A DNA stretch of 64,000 nt, taken from Cardiocondyla obscurior. Its lineage: Eukaryota > Arthropoda > Insecta > Hymenoptera > Formicidae. This document shows positions 51,001 through 62,188 of this stretch, piece by piece (the stretch's first letter is position 1; every line of letters begins with the position of its first letter). The position numbers and the translations under genes are program-made. The stretch is from assembly GCF_019399895.1 (NCBI RefSeq), contig NC_091885.1, positions 1,648,501 through 1,712,500 on the forward strand, read 5' to 3'. The notes beneath the pieces were generated by a model that had not been told where the DNA came from, did no database searches, and saw nothing but the letters and a program-made list of their open reading frames with translations.

Positions 51001-52370
51001 GAGAACGAAACTTCCACGATGTTTATCACTATAAATTCATTTAATTCTCGAGCTCGAGGTCGAGAGTCGCGACGGGTATCTTACGGTAAGGTCCCTCAGA
51101 TTAAAACGTCTTAACTGTCTTCATTCCGCGGATCGATTCCCGAAGTGAGACGTAAACTCTTGCCGTTCCCGGCAAAAGTGATCTAGCCGGCGGATCGGCG
51201 AAAAATCGGGTTCCACGTCGAGGCACATCCGCGCATGTTGCCGACACGCGTACATTTGTACACGTGTAGCTATCGACCTCATGTACTACGCAATGACGTT
51301 GCCGGGACGCGATGATGACGGCGCAGAATGTCTCGAGGCTCGTGTCTCCGTTGGGGGTCCGTGCGCGAGTCGCTGGTGCTCGCCACCCGGGGGGCTACAT
51401 GTGTCGGGTACCCGACTCCATCGACCTCCCTCTCCCTCCCCCTTTCGCCCCCTCGTTTCCCCGTTCGCAGGATCCTTTCAAGTGCCCGACGGCGGGTCAG
51501 CTCCGACCCCCAGGAATTGCTGGAATCATTATTTTATCGCGGCGATCCACGCACGGGAGAATCCTGGCGTTCGACGTACGTACCCCTCGATCTACTGCCG
51601 GACTTTTCCCAGTGATCTCTCCTTCGCCTTTCCCGGCTGTTAGATTCGTACGGCGAACAATGCGTAATTAATATTTGTCTCGGGATAAAGAAGCACGGAG
51701 ATAAAAATCGTGTTCTTAATTTTTTTTTTTTCTTTTTTTTTTGATAGTTTGGCGAGGTGATCGAGAAGTAAATAAATTTTTTTACGGCTGCTTGTTAAAA
51801 ACTAACGTAGCTTTGGACGCGCAAAGAAAATATGACGATCTTTGGGATAAAGAGGCACGGATGCGGAGCGGAGTCGAATGTTTCTACGGGCGGAAAGGCC
51901 GTGTCTCAGGAACATCTCCGAGAGACAAAGAAAGAGACGGAGAAGGAGAGAAACGAATTCTCGCTTACGTATACCGGGGAAAGGCGCATATTGACACCAC
52001 GTGCGTTCGCGCCGGGATGTTTATCTCGGCGAGCAAAATTCCGACTTCGTGAAATCAATATTATTGTTCCCGCCGGGCTAAATTTGCATTTGCCGGCGCA
52101 ATGCGGCCGGTGCATAATATGAGCGCGCGTCCGGGCAGACATTCGGAGGGTGCATCACGTACGCACAAACGAGGATCTCGCGAAACGAGGCCGCTTGAAA
52201 AAAAAAAAAAAAACTAATCGCAGTAATTTTCAATCTTATTACAATCGCAACAGGCCGCTGTATAAACCCATACTCATCTCGATCTTCAAAATTCGACACG
52301 CGAGAAAAAAAAATAAATTTCATTACTTTTTAAATATTCTTACGCAATTAAAAAAAAAAAGAAAAAGATT
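48077..52370. other. CpG-rich intergenic region between the divergent SoxE genes
   Basis: No protein gene is recognisable. The 5' leader of SoxE copy A must lie here in part. A GC-box-like GGGGGCGGGGC lies at 49,156-49,166. A strong pyrimidine-tract acceptor precedes about 49,881 (plus). Several overlapping open frames near 49,860-50,530 and 51,280-51,670 reflect pyrimidine- and CpG-rich sequence. A candidate plus-strand exon at 51,471-51,575 is listed separately. Confidence 0.5.
51471..51575 (+). ncRNA. Candidate plus-strand exon upstream of SoxE copy B
   Basis: A very pyrimidine-rich tract ending CGTTCGCAG precedes 51,471 and TTCGAC/GTACGTACC follows 51,575. Two frames are open, but no domain is recognisable. 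It could be an alternative 5' exon of SoxE copy B, a separate lncRNA, or a chance pair of signals. Confidence 0.25.
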
Positions 52371-52375
52371 CTTAC

Positions 52376-52708
52376 CAATTCGCGAGTAAATTACCGTCCA
52401 ATTATTCATCTTTCTCAATCTAGAAACGCTACCCGCGCGAATCACGTCCGTCGCGTCGGTCCAGTTTGATATTTCGATATGCACGTAGTCCATTCGCATT
52501 TCCCCGCAGTTACGAAAGATTCATACAGATTGAGACGATATTCCCCGTACTTTTTCTCTCTGCGCGAAGTGGAGGACCCGGACAGGAATGTCATAATCTT
52601 TAATCCGCGAGCGACCACGGAGGGTCGCGCGTTCACGCGCCGATGGTAGCGCAAGTTAATCCCGCAAAGTGCGAGAGCAAGAGATGCTCTCTTTGATCTC
52701 GGCACAAA
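52376..52708 (-). other. Candidate non-coding first exon of SoxE copy A
   Basis: The 3' limit is a minus-strand donor CGAATTG/GTAAGAATC. The 5' limit is the initiation point predicted by the minus-strand TATA box at 52,734-52,741. The next acceptor, upstream of the start codon at 48,076, is not clear by eye; a site near 48,146 is possible. The assignment to SoxE rests on orientation and lack of another gene. Confidence 0.25.
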
Positions 52709-52733
52709 AGCCGCCACACGGCATTGACCGTGG

Positions 52734-52741
52734 TTTATATA
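52734..52741 (-). promoter_or_regulatory. TATA box of a possible divergent SoxE promoter
   Basis: TATATAAA on the minus strand, with initiation expected near 52,705. The overlapping plus-strand reading, TATATAC, is weaker but could serve the opposite direction. It lies in CpG-rich sequence between minus- and plus-strand 5' exon candidates. Confidence 0.35.
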
Positions 52742-52769
52742 CGCCCGTGGTTTGTATGAGCCACTGTAT

Positions 52770-53014
52770 TTGCTAGCTCACTCATTCATTAAATTCGTTG
52801 TATAATTAGGCTCGCTTTTCGGGACCGTCGGACGAAGAAGAGAACTGCCTCCGAGGTGCTCTCTTCTCTCCTCCTTTTTCTCCCGGCTTCTGAACGTCGC
52901 GCTGTTCTATTTCGTCGTGCGCGCTGCACCCCTTTTTTCGCATTTTCGTCTCGGCGCGACGTTATTCTCGCGCGTTTACGCGTGGAGCAACGTCGAGAAG
53001 AAAAGCGTATCAAG
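52770..53014 (+). other. Candidate non-coding first exon of SoxE copy B
   Basis: Ends at donor TATCAAG/GTGAGC after 53,014. A matching acceptor with a long T/C tract ending TTTTTTAG precedes 53,426, giving a 411-base intron. The left limit is only estimated. No start codon context or protein is claimed. Confidence 0.33.
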
Positions 53015-53425
53015 GTGAGCGCCGCGAAACACCTCTCTATCTTCGGTGGAGATAATCGCGACCGCGACGAAGACCGTCGATCGCTCGTCGCTGCGCGACG
53101 CGCGTGAAAAACTCTTTCTTTCTTGTGATTAATCATTTATTCCTGCGAACGATAGACGAGCGGTCCACTTTCCAGAGATCCTTTCACGCACGAGCCACGC
53201 GTTCGCTACAACAAACGAACGGTAATTAGTCGACGTTTCGTCGCGAACGTTGGGTATCGTAAAGCCGGATGCGGATTATCTATGAATCTCTATATGTGGA
53301 TTTCGCGTTGCTGCAACGTAACGAAAAAAAATACTAATATTTGCGCTTAGAAAAATTAATTTTTTAATCAACGATCCGATCTGCCGTTAATATTCAAGGT
53401 TTTTTTTTTTTCTTTTCTTTTTTAG

Positions 53426-54879
53426 GCGCATCTCCGATGCACGAGCTTTCTGCGTATTTCGCGAAATGAAGAAAAGAGGAGAAGAACTACTCGAAGAGCG
53501 GCTGCGTGACCTTATAACGTTCTCGGATTTCAGTTTTCCACGGAGTAAAGGAGCGGCCAGGGATCGCGAAGAATTACGGTGCAGAAACGGCGGAGGATCG
53601 CACCATTGCAGGATATGCGAGGGACCGCAAGCCACGAGGAACCGACGGCGGTGAGAAAGAGAGGACGGATGAAGGACGGTGAAGAAGAGAAAGGAGGAAG
53701 ATCCTACGTGTCTCCCCCACCAGAGGTAGGTGGTCCACGGAACCGCCTCCGCGGACGGTTTGCCATCCACCCGGCGGTTTCGGTGCGTGTGCCAGACGTG
53801 CGCTCGTCTCGTCTCGCCTCGGCCCTCGGGGTCTCTTCCAATCCGTGGACCAACCTGTGCGGCTGTGCCGTGCAGACGGCTTCCTTCGCCTCCCTGAATC
53901 CATCGCGGGTCCATCGTCGCGTCTCTCCTCCCGGCCGATCAGTCGGCCATCGGAGTTTACCTGTTTCGCCAGCACCGCCGCGTCGTCGCATCTCCCGTTC
54001 CCGAGGCACCCGTTCCGATCCATGCCGCGAGGTAGAGGCCGGACAAGGGACGGCACGGCGCGTCTCGATTCACACCGTTCCTCCCGTCTTCGATAACCGA
54101 TGAAGAGAGAAAGCGGGCAGTACCGATAAAGAGACGCCACGGATCCTAACTATGACGCGACTCGATGATCCCGAGGTCGGCCAGGATGAATCTTCTCCCG
54201 CTCGGCGCGGCGCCCCTCGCAGTACTGTGGCCCACGACGACTCTTGAGCCCGTCTCTCGCATCGGACGCGGGAATCCTCGAGAAAGGACCCATTGACGAG
54301 AGATAAGTCGAGGAGCTGGAGACTACGGGAGACTCCCGAAGAGAGAACGTCCCTCTTCTCTTCTCGCGCCGCGCTCCGTCGCGTCGGTTCCCGATCTAAT
54401 GTTTCTTGGAGCCGATAACGAAGTGAATCTCTGAGTGATCTACGAGTTCGCGGGAATCGGTTCAATCAATCGGGATAAAGAAAAAAAAAAAAGAAAGAAA
54501 AAAGGGAAAAAAAAAGATACATACATATATGCGATGCGCGGATAAAGGTCGCTCGGGGTCGACCAAGTAGCCATAAAGAAGATTCGGCGACCTAACCGAC
54601 CCGATAAATCGCACCCCGATAACCCCCGATTAATTATCGAGCTTCTCTCTTCCTGCGCCGGAAAGCTTCCTACCGAGAAATCCCGCTTATCTGCGGCGAA
54701 AATATCCACGAGATGCGTTTTTACATCCCGTTGAAATTCGCAGCTTGACTTCGACCGACTGATTGCTTTGTGTGATACTTTCCGCGTTTCGTGAATTCTT
54801 CGGCACCTATGAGAGATATATTTTTTTGTGATCGTGGGCATCGACCGCCGTCAGTGATAGTGTCTTCGTTTATATAGAA
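53426..54879 (+). other. Probable 5' leader region of SoxE copy B
   Basis: Begins at the acceptor paired with 53,014 and runs to the start codon at 54,880. No convincing splice pair was found inside, so a long leader is possible, though an unseen intron is equally possible. Long open frames on both strands (53,390-54,140) are CpG-rich and show no domain. Confidence 0.3.
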
Positions 54880-54997
54880 ATGGAGGCCCATCACAATAAC
54901 AACGGCCTGCCGCCATTGGAGGGTAAGGCTGGCTCCTCCAGCAGCGAACACAACAGCAATAATTCACTGGACGACGCTGTAGGCAAACTGTTGCAAG
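54880..54997 (+). CDS. SoxE: SoxE copy B, coding exon 1
   Basis: From ATG (preceded by TATAGAA) to donor TTGCAAG/GTACGC, one base into the Gly codon of QGYDW. The intron thus falls inside the dimerisation motif, about eleven residues earlier than the corresponding intron of copy A. Confidence 0.9.
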
Positions 54998-57900
54998 GTA
55001 CGCTTCTTTTAATTAATACACAACCGCCGTGGAAATAAACCGATTAAAAAATATCGATAAATATCTCGTAAAAAATTGAACATTATAATTAATTAATTAT
55101 CTAAAAATACCAATGGTTTAATTTAGATTAAATAACTTATTTGCGATTTATTATTTCGTCACGAAAAAGACGTAAAAAAAAAATCGTACAGCGTTTGCGA
55201 AAATTGCAAGATAATTTGCTTTAACTGCGCGATGGCGTCGAAACAAAACCGTAGAATTGAATTTGGCGAAAAACATCAGTTATCCGAAATAGCACGGCGG
55301 AACGCGCGCGCGTCCATTCGCCGCCTCGTTCTTTTTCATTTGCGGTCTTTATCGAGTCATCCAGGGAGGGAAGGCAAAACTGGTAATTGGCGCTGAAAGC
55401 CCGCATCGCTCTCTCCTCCATTTGGCCGCTCGCCGATTTATCCGAGCGATACACGCGAGAGTAGAAAGCGGAAAGCAGGGGGTGGAAGGCGCTGGTAAAG
55501 GGGGACGGAGAGACAGAGAGAGATAGAGAGGAAGGGCAGCGGGAGGAACGGCGGCAGAGGCGAAGTCGGACGAGGCGGAGAAATATAGCCGGGTCGGTCT
55601 TCCATCGCGAAAAAGAATCCCTCGGCTATATATTTCTTCGTAGGGGGAAGAAACCCCGCGCGTGGTGCGCGCGGCAGGTGCTGCGAGCAGAGCGAGACGA
55701 GGCGTACACGCGGGGCCTGCCACCGCCGCTAATTATGTTAGTACGAAATTAAATCCGAAAGATCGTTCGTCGCGCGAGGGGCGCAGGGCGGCGGGATGAT
55801 TTACGGCACGCGTCGACGACGGATCTTACGCCAGAGAAAGAGGGAGACCGCGAGCTACCGGACGCCTCCCCCTCCGCCTGCCGGGGTAGCCGCCCGGACA
55901 GGTGGAAATTGCCTGGGGATGATATCTCTGCCGGACTAATTCCGTCCAACGTTGGACAATCGCGACGGCGAATAATTACGAGGATTAATGGGGTCTGGTC
56001 GATGTCGCGGATTAGGAGGAAGAGTCGCGCGGACACCGTCGTCGTCCCTTTCCCCGACTCTGGCTGGTTTATTCTAGCGAGGTCTAGATGTAAGATACCG
56101 CGACTATATTAGCATCCTCCGACGAGTCGCTGCGAAAGCGCTCCGCTGCTCGTCGCGATTAGCTTCCCGCAAATACTCGTTGAAATTAATACTCGCGTAT
56201 CTCGAGAATCGAGAGAGAAAAGAAAAAAAAGAAAGAAAGAAGGAAAAAAATTTCCCGAGGAAACTTTACACAGCGGGTTTTAATACGCTCGCCCGAGACC
56301 GCGGCAGCGAATCACGGCGCGTTCCCGTTTTAAGATCGAATCCGAGATGGGTTTAGTTAGATTAGACAGTGCCAGAAATGACAGCAGAGTGACGGAACAC
56401 TTGAATTCGTTGACGGCCGAGGCTGAAGAACCGACGGCACGCGCGGGGACGCCTCACGAGCGCCGAAGCGCACGCAGGAATGCATAATCTAAATAGTTTA
56501 TCATATAGGTCGAGAAGAGACAAGTCTGCGTCCGCGCCTGCGAGCAAATATTTGATCCACCGGTGCTGAGCAATGTGTATTTTGTTACAGAGTATCCCAC
56601 TCGACAAAAAATACAGGTGTCCCTCGGTCATCGCTGAGACACGAAACGCGAACGCGTTTTCAAATGGACATGCTCCATGGAATTTCGCGACGCGTTTATA
56701 AACTTTCGCGAATTATCCGCGTTATTTGCTTAGAAATCTCGCATGTTTAACCCGCGTGTAAAATTGTCATTGTAACGTTAAAACATTCTGTAATGTAACT
56801 GATGTTGAATAACCCTGCATTTTTATTATGAATAGAAGTATGTTCGGGCATTTAAAATTTATTTTGCCGCTTGGGTAAGTCAGTTATCATGGCGATTGTA
56901 ATAATTTAATAAACGTATCGATTTTCGGATCAATCATTAGATCGGTAAATATATCAAAGTAGAATGATCTCGTCCGACTGATTTTCTGAATCCTCGTCGA
57001 TCGCCATTCGCGAGTTCACGTCGGGTCGGATGCTGCGGCGCGAGCCGAGAGATCGTCGGGCACGTGGCGACGAGCTACGGTGTCAAACATTGACGAGACG
57101 AGGTGTCGAAGCGTTTAAGAGGGCCTCGTTAAAGGCGGGGAGAGGATTTGTAACAGGCGGATTTGTAAAGGAGTTAATGTAGCAAGAGTCGACGACAGGT
57201 CGCCATTGATGGCCGAGCACACCGGTTCATTCACCAGGCCGCACAACCCGGCTATTGTAGCACGGGCGCGCTAACTATGATCCTGATCTCCACGGCTCAA
57301 AAGCCATTCACGATCCTGAAAAAAACGTACGAGTTTCTCGGTCCACTCGTCGATCCGCCGATTCGCCAGGCGTCGTTTACGCTCGCAATTAGTCAAATTA
57401 AATGGGGGAGGGGAAGATCGAGACTAAAATTAGGTGAGACTTGGCTCTTTCAATTCCGCGATTCAGGATTTATCGCTTCGTCGTCGGGTTCGATGCCAAA
57501 GATCGATCGATTCGCTAATAAGAGATGCGTCAACGTCGCTTCGGGACAAAGCTCCCTTCGTTCTCGTTTTAATTTGGCGGACGATGGTGTCTTCTAATTC
57601 GGTTCTGCGCGCGAGACGAGTGTCTTTCTTTTCTTCCGTACTATCGTTTAAAAAGACATGGTTGCTGAAGCGCTTGTTTTTGCCATTCCGTGTAAGGCGC
57701 TTCGGGCGACTTAAGGGTTCACCTATATTGTCGGTGCCGTAGGGCCTCAAAGGGGATACCGTCTCTAAGGACCGATGCCTTCTGCACGCCTAATCAACTA
57801 CGGTGGACCCGTTCGCGCGAAATTTTCTCTATTCCCGTCGCGTTCTTTGCGAAGCCCTTCCGCGTTTCCGTGTAAAGTTGTATATTTCGGCCGCGGCTAT

Positions 57901-60900
57901 CGACGCAGGCGTCGACGAAAGGACCTCCTCCGGGCGCTGAAAGGCGCCGACACAAGTGCCGCGCCACTGGACCGTGAATCTACGGTAATTAGCTCCCACC
58001 AAGCTTCCCAAAATTCGGTTCGACGCTTCGTCACGTGCACCATCTTTCCCGCGGTGTCGTCCGTGGCCCTCTTTCCTCGTCCACCCTCGTTGTTTCGCCC
58101 TCCGTGCACTCGACGGCGATTAAGAATATGAAAACAGTTTCGATTCGGCCTCGGCGCAGTTTAAATCGGTTAGCTTAAACGTTCCTTTGAGCAACGTGTC
58201 TGTAATCCGAAACGGAGGACGTGTAGTAAAAATCTACGCGAGTCTAAATGCTAAACGTCAGATATTCATCAATCTCCGCACACATGGGACGTTACATAAT
58301 TTTTCGAGCCGTCCTAATTATCTTCTGCATCTCGTGCTTCTTCCTCGTTTTCCCCTCCCGGGCGTTGCCTCCTCCAATTTGGACCAGGCCGCGCTCTTTC
58401 GTGCCGGAGAATTAAGATTTAGGAGGCCGCGACGAGAGAGCGCGGGGACAGATTTACATAAGTCGGTGTACATTTGTTCGAAGGGCGACGAGATTTTACG
58501 ACCCCGAGCCCCCGAAGGTTTCTTTTTCCCACGGAGTAAAATGTAGGAATCCACATCCGGCACCGAATCCTTAATAAGCGGCGCGGAATTTTCGGTAATC
58601 CGGAGCACTTACGTCACTTGACGTCTCGGTCGCGTAAGTACCGTTTGCCTCGTAATAAACTTCGGCGTTACTGTATCTAATAATTAACGCTTGCTGGCGT
58701 TAATTCAGCCGGCTTTTTAAACCTGGAAAAATATGACAAATAAATATATAGCAAAAAGTAAAAAAAAAAAAAAAAGTATACTCGATACTTTAAAAATTAA
58801 TTTTACGTTTTTCTTCTCGTTCAAATTTATAATATATACGTTTGATTCCAAATGGAAAAAAATACTTCGTATTCACAAGAAAACGAAAAAAAAAAAACGA
58901 TACGCATGCTATTTTATTTTCTTCAGATACTGATAAATTAATGGCCGATAATAATCATCTTAGGATCACATTCTAAAGGCGAGATAATTTTTTTTTTACT
59001 GAAAAACCGAATCTCGGGTCGACCTGCGACGACCCGAGATTCCAGCGAGCTATTTACGTTTGAGAGGAAATGACGGCAATAATAATTAGTTTTGTAATAC
59101 GAAGAAAAATCGAGAGAACCAGTGCTCTCTCTCCCTTCCCGTTTCTCTATCTCTTCGTATGATTTTCAGGTCGTAAAGTTCCTATCGCGTAAAGAAGTTA
59201 AATAAAAAGGAGACGGAAGAAAGGGAGAGAAAAGCGCTAACAAATTTCGGCCGCACGAGCCGCAAGGATACAGGTGTAGTTTTATCTCGTATCCCTTTAC
59301 AATCCGATTCCGCGGCCAGGACTTACTTCCGGTGACACGAACGCGGCGAGATACCAGCCAGAAAATTCCTACTATAACGTGCCTTTCATGTTTCCCGGTT
59401 TTACAGTAAAACGGAAAATATTGTCAAAACGAGACGATTGCATAATTCTGTTCATAATGTCTGACAAAAATGTTAAATAAATCAATAGAAAAAAAAATAC
59501 AAATAAAAAAAGGATTTCTGTATTAATTAAAAAAAATCGGAAAACTTTTTAATATTATTTGAAAATTAATATTGAAGAGATTTCTGAAAAATCAAGAGAG
59601 AATTCTTTTACTGACAATTATGAGGAATGAATGCAATGGCTCGCCAGAATCTTACGAGCTTTTCTTTCAAGATCTAAAATATTGTATATGAAGTTAAGGT
59701 CCTATCGTGCTATTATACTAATCGTATATTATGTTTGCAGGGTATGATTGGACGCTGCTACCGGTGACTTCGCGTGCCGGCGGACGAAGAAGCGCCCATG
59801 TGAAGCGTCCGATGAACGCCTTCATGGTGTGGGCGCAGGCGGCAAGGCGAAGACTGGCTGATCAATATCCACAATTGCATAACGCCGAGCTGTCAAAGAC
59901 ACTAGGAAAACTGTGGAGGTAATTAAGCTTTGATTAAACTTAGGCGGAAATTACGTAACTTACGTAACATAAAATAAAAAAAAAAGACCAGTTCATCTTT
60001 CGTATCTACTTTACCACCAAGACCAAAGACTCTTCGCGTAGCTTCGGATTTTTATTATTTACGTAAAAGACAAAATTACAAGGAAACAAACTTAAAAAAA
60101 TATTCCGCGCGTAAGGTGAAAGAACAGGAGGAAGAAATATGGACACTTGAATTTTTAAAGTCAACATTAAATCAATTATATTTCGTGAAATACGATATCT
60201 ATCGCAGTGTAGGATACCGGAGGATTGCAAAATGTTTGTTACAGGATCCTGAGTGACGGCGAGAAGCAGCCGTTTATCGAGGAAGCCGAGAGACTGCGGA
60301 ACGCGCACAAGAAGCAGCATCCGCACTACAAGGTAATTGACCGCCGAATTGGCCAATGGATATGACACGCGAATCCCGCTCGTCGTCGGGGGTAATAACG
60401 CGGAATGAATCCTCGTTACAAAATCACCCGGGTCCGCTGATCAGGCGGCCCGATTCGCGCGGGATGGCGGAACGAATTAACGCGCGCAACACGCATTCAT
60501 CTCCGAGCGCTCGAGTGGGTAATCGAGGCCCGATCGCCCGAGCGATTTGAATCCCGCGTCGGCGGATGATTTACGAGAAGGGGAAATGAATTCACGATGA
60601 AGCCATCCGTGTCGCCGCTCCATGCGAGAGGCGAGAAAGTTGGAGGAAACGAGACGTGATGGACGGGAAAAGAGCTTTTATCTATTTTAATTTTATTATA
60701 AAAAAAAAAAAAAGAGGGAGAAAAATGGTTTAATTCCTTTACTTAATTCGATTCGATTACACGATCGCACATCATGACATAAAAATAAAAAAAACAATAA
60801 AAACGTTAACATATGATACCAAGAAAAAATTGTATAATTTTTGGCTTCTCGTAGGAATACGATTTCAGCGGCGTTTTGGAATTAATTTAAACATAACGTT

Positions 60901-61627
60901 ATGTTCGCAGTATCAACCACGTCGCAGAAAGCCGAAAGCGGACGATCAGATGGGAATAATCGTGCACAGAGGCGGGCTTCCGTCACCTGGAACATCCCTC
61001 GACTCCTCCGCCGGCTCCTCGGACTGTTCCTACGCCCGCCTGTATCCGGATACCGGAGTGAAGGCGTACGAACGACCGGCGACCTACCACGAGCCAAAGT
61101 CCAGCGCGTACGACTTGGCCCGGCCGGTCTGGGTGAACGAGACGGTCGCGAAGTATCCCGCCGCCGATCACCCTAACAAATCGACCTACGAGACAACGGC
61201 TAGAAGCTACGCCGAGGCGAAGTGCCACGAGGTCGCCAAGTACCATCACGAGATGACTGGCGCGAAGTATCATCACGAGATGGCCGGCGCTAAGTATCAT
61301 CACCACGAGTCGATGGCGGCCAAGTATTCAGATCTCCAGGCTAAGCCCTACGATCTGCCTAAGTATCCGGAAGCTAAGGGATACCCGGACGGTATCAAGT
61401 ACCCCGCGGAGATGAGCAGCAGCGCGGCCGCTGCCGCGGCTGCCGCCGCTGCGGCTAAGGCGCCTTATACCTGCGTACATGGACAGTATTATCCTACCGC
61501 GGAGGGATACACCGTGCACGGCGAGGAGAACGATTATCAACCCCAAACCGTGTCGTCGCATCCCTCTTTTTACCCCTATATATCGGCGTCCATGGCACAA
61601 CCGCCGTATTACATGGGACCCCGATAA
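54880..61627 (+). CDS. SoxE: SoxE-family HMG-box transcription factor, copy B (Sox100B/SOX8-9-10-like)
   Basis: Four coding exons, 54,880-54,997, 59,741-59,918, 60,245-60,332 and 60,911-61,627, join in phase to 366 residues. A short His/Asn/Ser-rich N-terminus leads into the dimerisation motif DDAVGKLLQGYDWTLLPVT (31-49). The HMG box starts at HVKRPMNAFMVWAQAARRR (59) and continues through ELSKTLGKLWRILSD and KYQPRRRK (about 128-135), so specific ACAAT-type binding is expected. The tail is Tyr/His/Lys-rich with KYHHEM-type repeats (about 237-267) and eleven alanines (300-310), ending PPYYMGPR. No LKQE-type sumoylation site is visible, unlike copy A. Introns are 4,743, 326 and 578 bases. It lies head-to-head with copy A; the tail is unlike the usual SoxE activation domain, suggesting a derived role. 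Hymenopteran numbering (SoxE1 or SoxE2) is not assigned. Confidence 0.94.
59741..59918 (+). CDS. SoxE: SoxE copy B, coding exon 2 (first half of HMG box)
   Basis: 178 bases from acceptor TGTTTGCAG to donor TGGAG/GTAATT. It encodes YDWTLLPVTSRAGGRRS, then the HMG box from HVKRPMNAF to GKLW and part of Arg99. Confidence 0.95.
60245..60332 (+). CDS. SoxE: SoxE copy B, coding exon 3 (HMG-box helix 3)
   Basis: 88 bases from acceptor TTGTTACAG to donor TACAAG/GTAATT. It encodes ILSDGEKQPFIEEAERLR, then NAHKKQHPHYK, which departs from the VIHKREHPDYK of copy A. Confidence 0.94.
60911..61627 (+). CDS. SoxE: SoxE copy B, terminal coding exon 4
   Basis: The acceptor TGTTCGCAG opens directly on YQPRRRKPK. 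The exon encodes 238 residues with a Gly/Ser/Pro linker, the KYHHEM repeats, eleven alanines in mixed codons, and a TAA stop. An upstream in-frame extension to 60,830 is intron read-through. Confidence 0.93.
   Translation, partial: YQPRRRKPKADDQMGIIVHRGGLPSPGTSLDSSAGSSDCSYARLYPDTGVKAYERPATYHEPKSSAYDLARPVWVNETVAKYPAADHPNKSTYETTARSYAEAKCHEVAKYHHEMTGAKYHHEMAGAKYHHHESMAAKYSDLQAKPYDLPKYPEAKGYPDGIKYPAEMSSSAAAAAAAAAAAKAPYTCVHGQYYPTAEGYTVHGEENDYQPQTVSSHPSFYPYISASMAQPPYYMGPR
61232..61330 (+). repeat. Coding repeat encoding KYHHEM-type units
   Basis: Three to four related units of about 30 bases encode AKYHHEMTG, AKYHHEMAG, AKYHHHESMA and AKYSDL. They share AAGTA(T/C)CATCACGAG cores, so they arose by local duplication within the exon. 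Confidence 0.85.
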
Positions 61628-61893
61628 ATCCTTAGTTGAAAATAGGGGGACGACGCAAAGAACGTTTCTTGGGATCTTTACAAGGCCGAGTGTGATTGCC
61701 CGACGCATACTGAGTAAAGTCAAATCGTAAATTATTGTCAATTGGATAAGAAACTATTTAGTATGTAGGTAACTTAGTCGTGCAATTCTTCTGATAAAGC
61801 CAAGATCGCGTTTGCGTTATCCTCCCCGTCTATCCGCGAGTGTTTTATTTGAATCTATAACGCAGAAATTTTGCGGCGTGTGCATATGTATGT

Positions 61894-61935
61894 CGTGTGT
61901 GCGCGCACGTGTATGTGTGTGTGTGTATATGTGTA
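61894..61935. repeat. GT-rich microsatellite in the SoxE copy B 3' region
   Basis: Interrupted TG/TA dinucleotide run in the presumed 3' untranslated region. It includes the palindrome GTGCGCGCAC. Confidence 0.8.
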
Positions 61936-62147
61936 CTTGACAAATTTTGAGAGATAGTATGCTATTAGCGATCCATCGAGATTTAATTCAGCCGAATATC
62001 GGGCGCTTAAAACTATAAAGTACTTAAATCGATAACGGTTGTACTTAATGTTAAACTGATTTAATTAATTTTATTTTTACAAAGCGAGATATATCACTCG
62101 ATCGCTTTGTAACTCCTTTTTTTTTCTTTTTCTTTTTTTTTTTTTAA

Positions 62148-62153
62148 TTTATT
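62148..62153 (-). terminator. Candidate poly(A) signal of iPLA2
   Basis: First canonical AATAAA on the minus strand after the stop codon, about 610 bases downstream. A variant ATTAAA lies nearer, at 62,243-62,248. Confidence 0.4.
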
Positions 62154-62182
62154 CATCTCTATAAACTCTATGACACCATGCA

Positions 62183-62188
62183 AATAAA
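62183..62188 (+). terminator. Candidate poly(A) signal of SoxE copy B
   Basis: First canonical AATAAA on the plus strand after the stop codon, about 560 bases downstream. Confidence 0.45.

Noticed and set aside
53387..54140. Overlapping frames of 174-188 codons on both strands
   Set aside because: Several frames are open at once, arginine-rich and without domains; probably stop-poor leader sequence of SoxE copy B.
60830..60910. N-terminal extension of the last SoxE copy B exon
   Set aside because: Intronic read-through; the TGTTCGCAG acceptor at 60,910 joins the HMG box in phase to YQPRRRK.
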